Positions 61,337-64,000 of a stretch of DNA of 64,000 nucleotides are shown here, one piece after another. The translations under genes were made by a program, and so were the position numbers. Each line of letters opens with the position of its first letter. Within the stretch, counting starts at the first letter, position 1. The notes beneath the pieces are model-generated. The model saw only the letters and a program-made list of their open reading frames with translations, was not told the origin of the DNA and searched no databases. The DNA lies in NCBI RefSeq assembly GCF_023515955.1, contig NZ_CP097322.1:1240001-1304000 (forward strand), written 5' to 3'. Origin of the DNA: Streptomyces sp. RerS4 (GTDB lineage: Bacteria; Actinomycetota; Actinomycetes; Streptomycetales; Streptomycetaceae).

Positions 61337-61879
61337 GTGCATTCCACCCGAACCTCCACGAAACTGCTCCTCGGCATGGCCTGCGCCGTCTCGGCCGTCT
61401 CCGGCTGCGTGCAGGTGACGCCCGCGCCCACGCATCCGGCGGGAGCGCCCGCGGCCGGCGCGCCCCCGCAGCACGAGCCGCGCGGGGGCCCTGGGGCCGC
61501 CGCGGTGGTCGTCCAGTCGCCCGCGCTGGAAGCGCTGGGGGCCCTACGGGCGCTCCCCGGGGACTCCGGCCCGGCGACCGCGCCGACGACGGCCTCCCGG
61601 CGGGCCACGACGCACACCACGGGCCAGGCGCCGGCGGGGCCCGGGGAGGCCTCTCCCCCGGTCCCGGACATCCCGGAGCCACGACGGCCCGCCGCGCGGC
61701 CCCCAGGGGGCTCCGGAGGCGTTCCGGAGGCCGTAGGGCGTGAGGCGCGGGTGCCGCGCGAGCTGACGCGGGAGCTTCCGGTTCGGCCGGCCGACGTGTG
61801 CGCCTTGGGGCGGCGGCACGGGCGCTGGCACCCGGACAGCCCGGAGGCCCGTATCTGCGCGGGCGTCCGCGACGGCTGA
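61337..61879 (+). CDS. Putative lipoprotein, 180 residues
   Basis: The signal sequence (STKLLLGMACAVSAV) ends in the lipobox VSGC, so the protein would be lipidated at Cys and anchored outside the membrane, perhaps by the neighbouring Lnt. The middle is low-complexity Pro/Ala/Thr and poorly conserved. The C-terminus is a small domain with two Cys (PADVCALGRRHGRWHPDS, ARICAGVRDG), which may pair. GTG 61337 was chosen to give the signal peptide. I cannot assign a function. Confidence 0.7.
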   Translation: MHSTRTSTKLLLGMACAVSAVSGCVQVTPAPTHPAGAPAAGAPPQHEPRGGPGAAAVVVQSPALEALGALRALPGDSGPATAPTTASRRATTHTTGQAPAGPGEASPPVPDIPEPRRPAARPPGGSGGVPEAVGREARVPRELTRELPVRPADVCALGRRHGRWHPDSPEARICAGVRDG

Positions 61880-61903
61880 GCCCCTCAGGGGTGCGGTGGC
61901 CCG

Positions 61904-62443
61904 CTACGGCGACTGTTCCGGGAAGGGCCTGGGCGGCGGCCCCTCCCCCTGCCCCGGCTCCGCCGCGAGGCGGCGCTCCAGTCGGGCGATGGCGGCCCGC
62001 ACCCCGTTCCCGTACCCGTCGTCGGCCAGCGCCTCGGTGGCCGCCCGTGCGCGGGCGAGGTGCAGGCGGGCCGCCTCGGGCCGGCGCAGCTTGACGTAGT
62101 CGGCGGCCAGGCTGAGGTGCAGCGACGGGTAGAACACGCGCACGGCCCGGTACGGCTCGGCGCCTCCCGGCGGCGGTCTCTCCGCGAGCCGCTCTTCCAG
62201 CCCCTCGGCGGCGATCAGGGCCCGCAGGTCCCACGCCAGCTCGTCGGCGGGGTCGTCCTGGGCGTCGGCGAGGTAGTGCGCCAGGGTGCAGCGGTGCAGG
62301 GAGTCACCGTCCTCGTCGAGCTCGGCCCACAACTCGGCGAGCCGGTTGCGGGCCTCCTCGCGGTCACCGGCGTGCAGCAGGATGACCGCCTGGCCGATCC
62401 TGGTCATGACGGCGTCCTCGGACGCCTCCCGCTGCTCCGTCAA
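61904..62443 (-). CDS. Hypothetical helical-repeat (TPR-like) protein
   Basis: A 179-residue all-helical protein without signal peptide. Two or three helix pairs (QAVILLHAGDREEARNRLAE, SLHLSLAADYVKLRRPEAAR, followed by ARAATEALADDGYGNGVRAA) resemble tetratricopeptide repeats, which bind other proteins. The C-terminus is Pro/Gly-rich. The start is ATG 62443. The family is known in streptomycetes but its role is not. Confidence 0.75.
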   Translation of the reverse strand: MTEQREASEDAVMTRIGQAVILLHAGDREEARNRLAELWAELDEDGDSLHRCTLAHYLADAQDDPADELAWDLRALIAAEGLEERLAERPPPGGAEPYRAVRVFYPSLHLSLAADYVKLRRPEAARLHLARARAATEALADDGYGNGVRAAIARLERRLAAEPGQGEGPPPRPFPEQSP

Positions 62444-62537
62444 CGCGGCCTCCGACTCGCTCCGCCGGACCTTCGCGGTCCGGTCAGCACGAAGCTAACC
62501 GGAGGCGGCGGCTTCGACGCCGAGGCGCGGTGTGGCG

Positions 62538-63215
62538 TCAGCCCAGGTCCGGGATCCGCCAGTCAATCGGCTCATGGCCCTGGGCGGCGACGGCCTCGTT
62601 GATCTGGGTGAAGGGGCGGGAGCCGAAGAACTTCTTCGCCGACAGCGGGGAGGGGTGGGCGCCCTTGACGATGACGTGCCGCTCGGTGTCGATCAGCGGG
62701 ATCTTCTTCTGGGCGTAGGCGCCCCAGAGCACGAAGACGACCGGGTCGGGCCGCTCGGAGACGGCGCGGATGACGGCGTCGGTGAACTTCTCCCAGCCCT
62801 TGCCCTTGTGCGAGTTGGGCTCGGCCTCGCGAACGGTGAGGACCGCGTTGAGCAGCAGGACGCCCTGCAGGGCCCACGGCATCAGGTAGCCGTTGTCGGG
62901 GACGGGGAGGCCGAGCTCCTCCTTCATCTCCTTGTAGATGTTGCGCAGCGAGGGCGGGGTCTTGACCCCGGGCCGCACGGAGAAGCACAGGCCGTGGCCC
63001 TGGCCGGCGCCGTGGTACGGGTCCTGGCCGAGGACGAGCACCTTGACCTTGTCGAACGGCGTGGCCTCCAGGGCCGCGAACACCTGCTCGCGGGGCGGGT
63101 AGACCGGCCCGTTGGCCCGCTCCTTCTCGACGAACTCCAGGAGTTCCTTGAAGTAGGGCTGCTCCAGCTCCCCGCCGACAGCGGGGAGCCAGGACTCGGG
63201 CAGCATCTGGGTCAC
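62538..63215 (-). CDS. ung: Uracil-DNA glycosylase, family 1
   Basis: Excises uracil from DNA. The 225-residue protein has the water-activating motif GQDPYHGAGQGHG with catalytic Asp and the minor-groove motif HPSPLS, with the LLLNAVLTVREAEPNSH stretch between them. GTG 63215 follows GGAGG at eight bases; an upstream start at 63245 is less likely. Together with mug it gives the cell two uracil-removing enzymes in this window. Confidence 0.95.
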   Translation of the reverse strand: MTQMLPESWLPAVGGELEQPYFKELLEFVEKERANGPVYPPREQVFAALEATPFDKVKVLVLGQDPYHGAGQGHGLCFSVRPGVKTPPSLRNIYKEMKEELGLPVPDNGYLMPWALQGVLLLNAVLTVREAEPNSHKGKGWEKFTDAVIRAVSERPDPVVFVLWGAYAQKKIPLIDTERHVIVKGAHPSPLSAKKFFGSRPFTQINEAVAAQGHEPIDWRIPDLG

Positions 63216-63315
63216 GTCGACAACCTCCGGTACAAGTTCGTGCAACTGCTCTGAACCTACCCGGGGCCACTGACAACGCCGCGACCCGGCCGGCGTCGGG
63301 CGCCGGCCGGCGCCG

Positions 63316-64000
63316 TCACCAGCTGGTCTTGCGGTACAGCTCCCACATCTGCATGGCGGTCTGCGGGTCGAGGGCCCGCTCGGCGCCGGCGATGTCCTCG
63401 CGAGCGCCGACGTAGAGCTTGCCCTGCCACAGGGGCAGCAGGCGGACGTCCTGGGCGAAGATCTGCTGGGCCGTCTCGAATTCCCGGATGCCCAGCGACC
63501 GGTCGCCCTCGCGGCGCGACTTGGGCAGCAGCTCGTTCATGATCTGCGGCGGCTCGTACGGGGTGCCGACCGCGTTCTCCTTGCCGACGAACGGCGCGAT
63601 GAAGTTGTCGGGGTCCGGGAAGTCCGGGAACCAGCCGCGGCCGAAGACCGGGTACTGGCCGCCCTTGTAGCCGTCCTGGAAGGCGACCCAGGGCTGGCCG
63701 CGCAGAGTGATCTTGAAGAGGCCGCTCTCGTCGAGCTGGCGCTTGATCTCGGTGAACTCGTCGGCGGTGGAGGCGCCGTAGCGGTCGGTGGTGTACCAGA
63801 AGGTCAGATCCACCGGCAGGGGGACCCCGGCGGTCTTGAGGATCTTCCTGGCCTTCTCGACGTCGGCGTTGCCGTAGAGGTCGAAGAAGGGCGTCTTGTG
63901 GCCCACGACGCCCTTGGGAACCATCGAGTAGAGCGGCTCGGCGGTGCCCTGGTAGACCTTCGAGACGATCGCGCCCCGGTCGATGACCTGGGCGATCGCC
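63316..64000 (-). CDS. ABC transporter substrate-binding protein, family 5 (C-terminal part, cut by window edge)
   Basis: The last ~227 residues of an oligopeptide/dipeptide-binding lipoprotein. The visible part includes AIAQVIDRGAIVSKVYQGTAE, then SMVPKGVVGHKTPFFDLYG, and WYTTDRYGASTADEFTEIKRQ, and ends MQMWELYRKTSW. It belongs to the SBP_bac_5 family (OppA/DppA), which delivers peptides or nickel to an ABC importer. The N-terminal lipobox and the permease genes lie outside the window. Substrate cannot be judged from this part. Confidence 0.88.
   Translation of the reverse strand, partial: AIAQVIDRGAIVSKVYQGTAEPLYSMVPKGVVGHKTPFFDLYGNADVEKARKILKTAGVPLPVDLTFWYTTDRYGASTADEFTEIKRQLDESGLFKITLRGQPWVAFQDGYKGGQYPVFGRGWFPDFPDPDNFIAPFVGKENAVGTPYEPPQIMNELLPKSRREGDRSLGIREFETAQQIFAQDVRLLPLWQGKLYVGAREDIAGAERALDPQTAMQMWELYRKTSW

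Overview
The window is about 64 kb of very GC-rich chromosomal DNA with high third-position GC, frequent GTG starts, 4-bp ATGA/GTGA gene overlaps and TAGGCT/TAGAAT-type -10 boxes. Gene content points to a streptomycete (Streptomyces or close kin): a MurT/GatD lipid II amidotransferase pair, a Tap-like secreted tripeptidyl aminopeptidase, a ureABCFGD cluster, bioF divergent from bioBAD, a HATPase/XRE-DUF5753/DUF397 regulatory trio, and a mycothiol-type DinB protein. This is core and near-core chromosome. I see no integrase, transposase, prophage, CRISPR array, rRNA or tRNA.

Layout. 1-6.6 kb: acyl-CoA dehydrogenase (cut by the left edge) divergent from a TetR regulator, peptide deformylase, murT-gatD, pfkA, a CtaG-like membrane protein and a 52-residue membrane protein. 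6.8-9.3 kb: PlsC acyltransferase and the secreted peptidase. 9.5-14.0 kb: urease operon on the minus strand (ureA-B-C-F-G-D), with a GlnR-like box upstream. 14.3-16.1 kb: HATPase / XRE / DUF397 module. 16.1-20.8 kb: biotin genes. 21-27.3 kb: methyltransferase, tandem CNNM/CorC-type CBS proteins, SGNH hydrolase, purB, mug. 27.4-31.5 kb: hypothetical, ABC exporter pair, NarL-type two-component system. 31.6-38.2 kb: ROK and GntR regulators, alpha/beta hydrolase, PhoD phosphatase, an ACT-GNAT fusion. 38.3-46.7 kb: DUF885 peptidase, rhodanese, Lrp, sbcCD, YigZ, CoA-binding protein. 46.8-55.4 kb: decayed EamA transporter, two left-handed beta-helix enzymes, DedA, decayed GH3 beta-glucosidase, hotdog thioesterase, DUF8017-like membrane protein, MFS, spermidine-synthase-like protein, patatin. 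55.6-64 kb: VTT membrane protein, uppP, small genes, lnt, oxidoreductase, DinB, lipoprotein, TPR-like protein, ung and an oligopeptide-binding lipoprotein cut by the right edge.

How the genes work together. The urease genes release ammonia from urea and are probably nitrogen-controlled. bioFBAD encode pimeloyl-thioester-to-biotin synthesis. MurT/GatD, UppP, PhoD and Lnt act on the cell envelope and phosphate. SbcCD, Mug and Ung are repair enzymes.

A notable pattern is that several otherwise intact genes (ureD, ureF, sbcC) are broken by 1-2-base losses in short G/C runs. The lengths become multiples of three when the missing bases are restored. This suggests uncorrected homopolymer errors, though real mutation cannot be excluded. 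The EamA and GH3 genes are different: they lack whole regions and look like genuine remnants. I did not find a clearly new biological system. The most interesting leads are the operator-like palindromes, the Cys-rich BioB tail, the ACT-GNAT membrane fusion and the HATPase/XRE/DUF397 trio.
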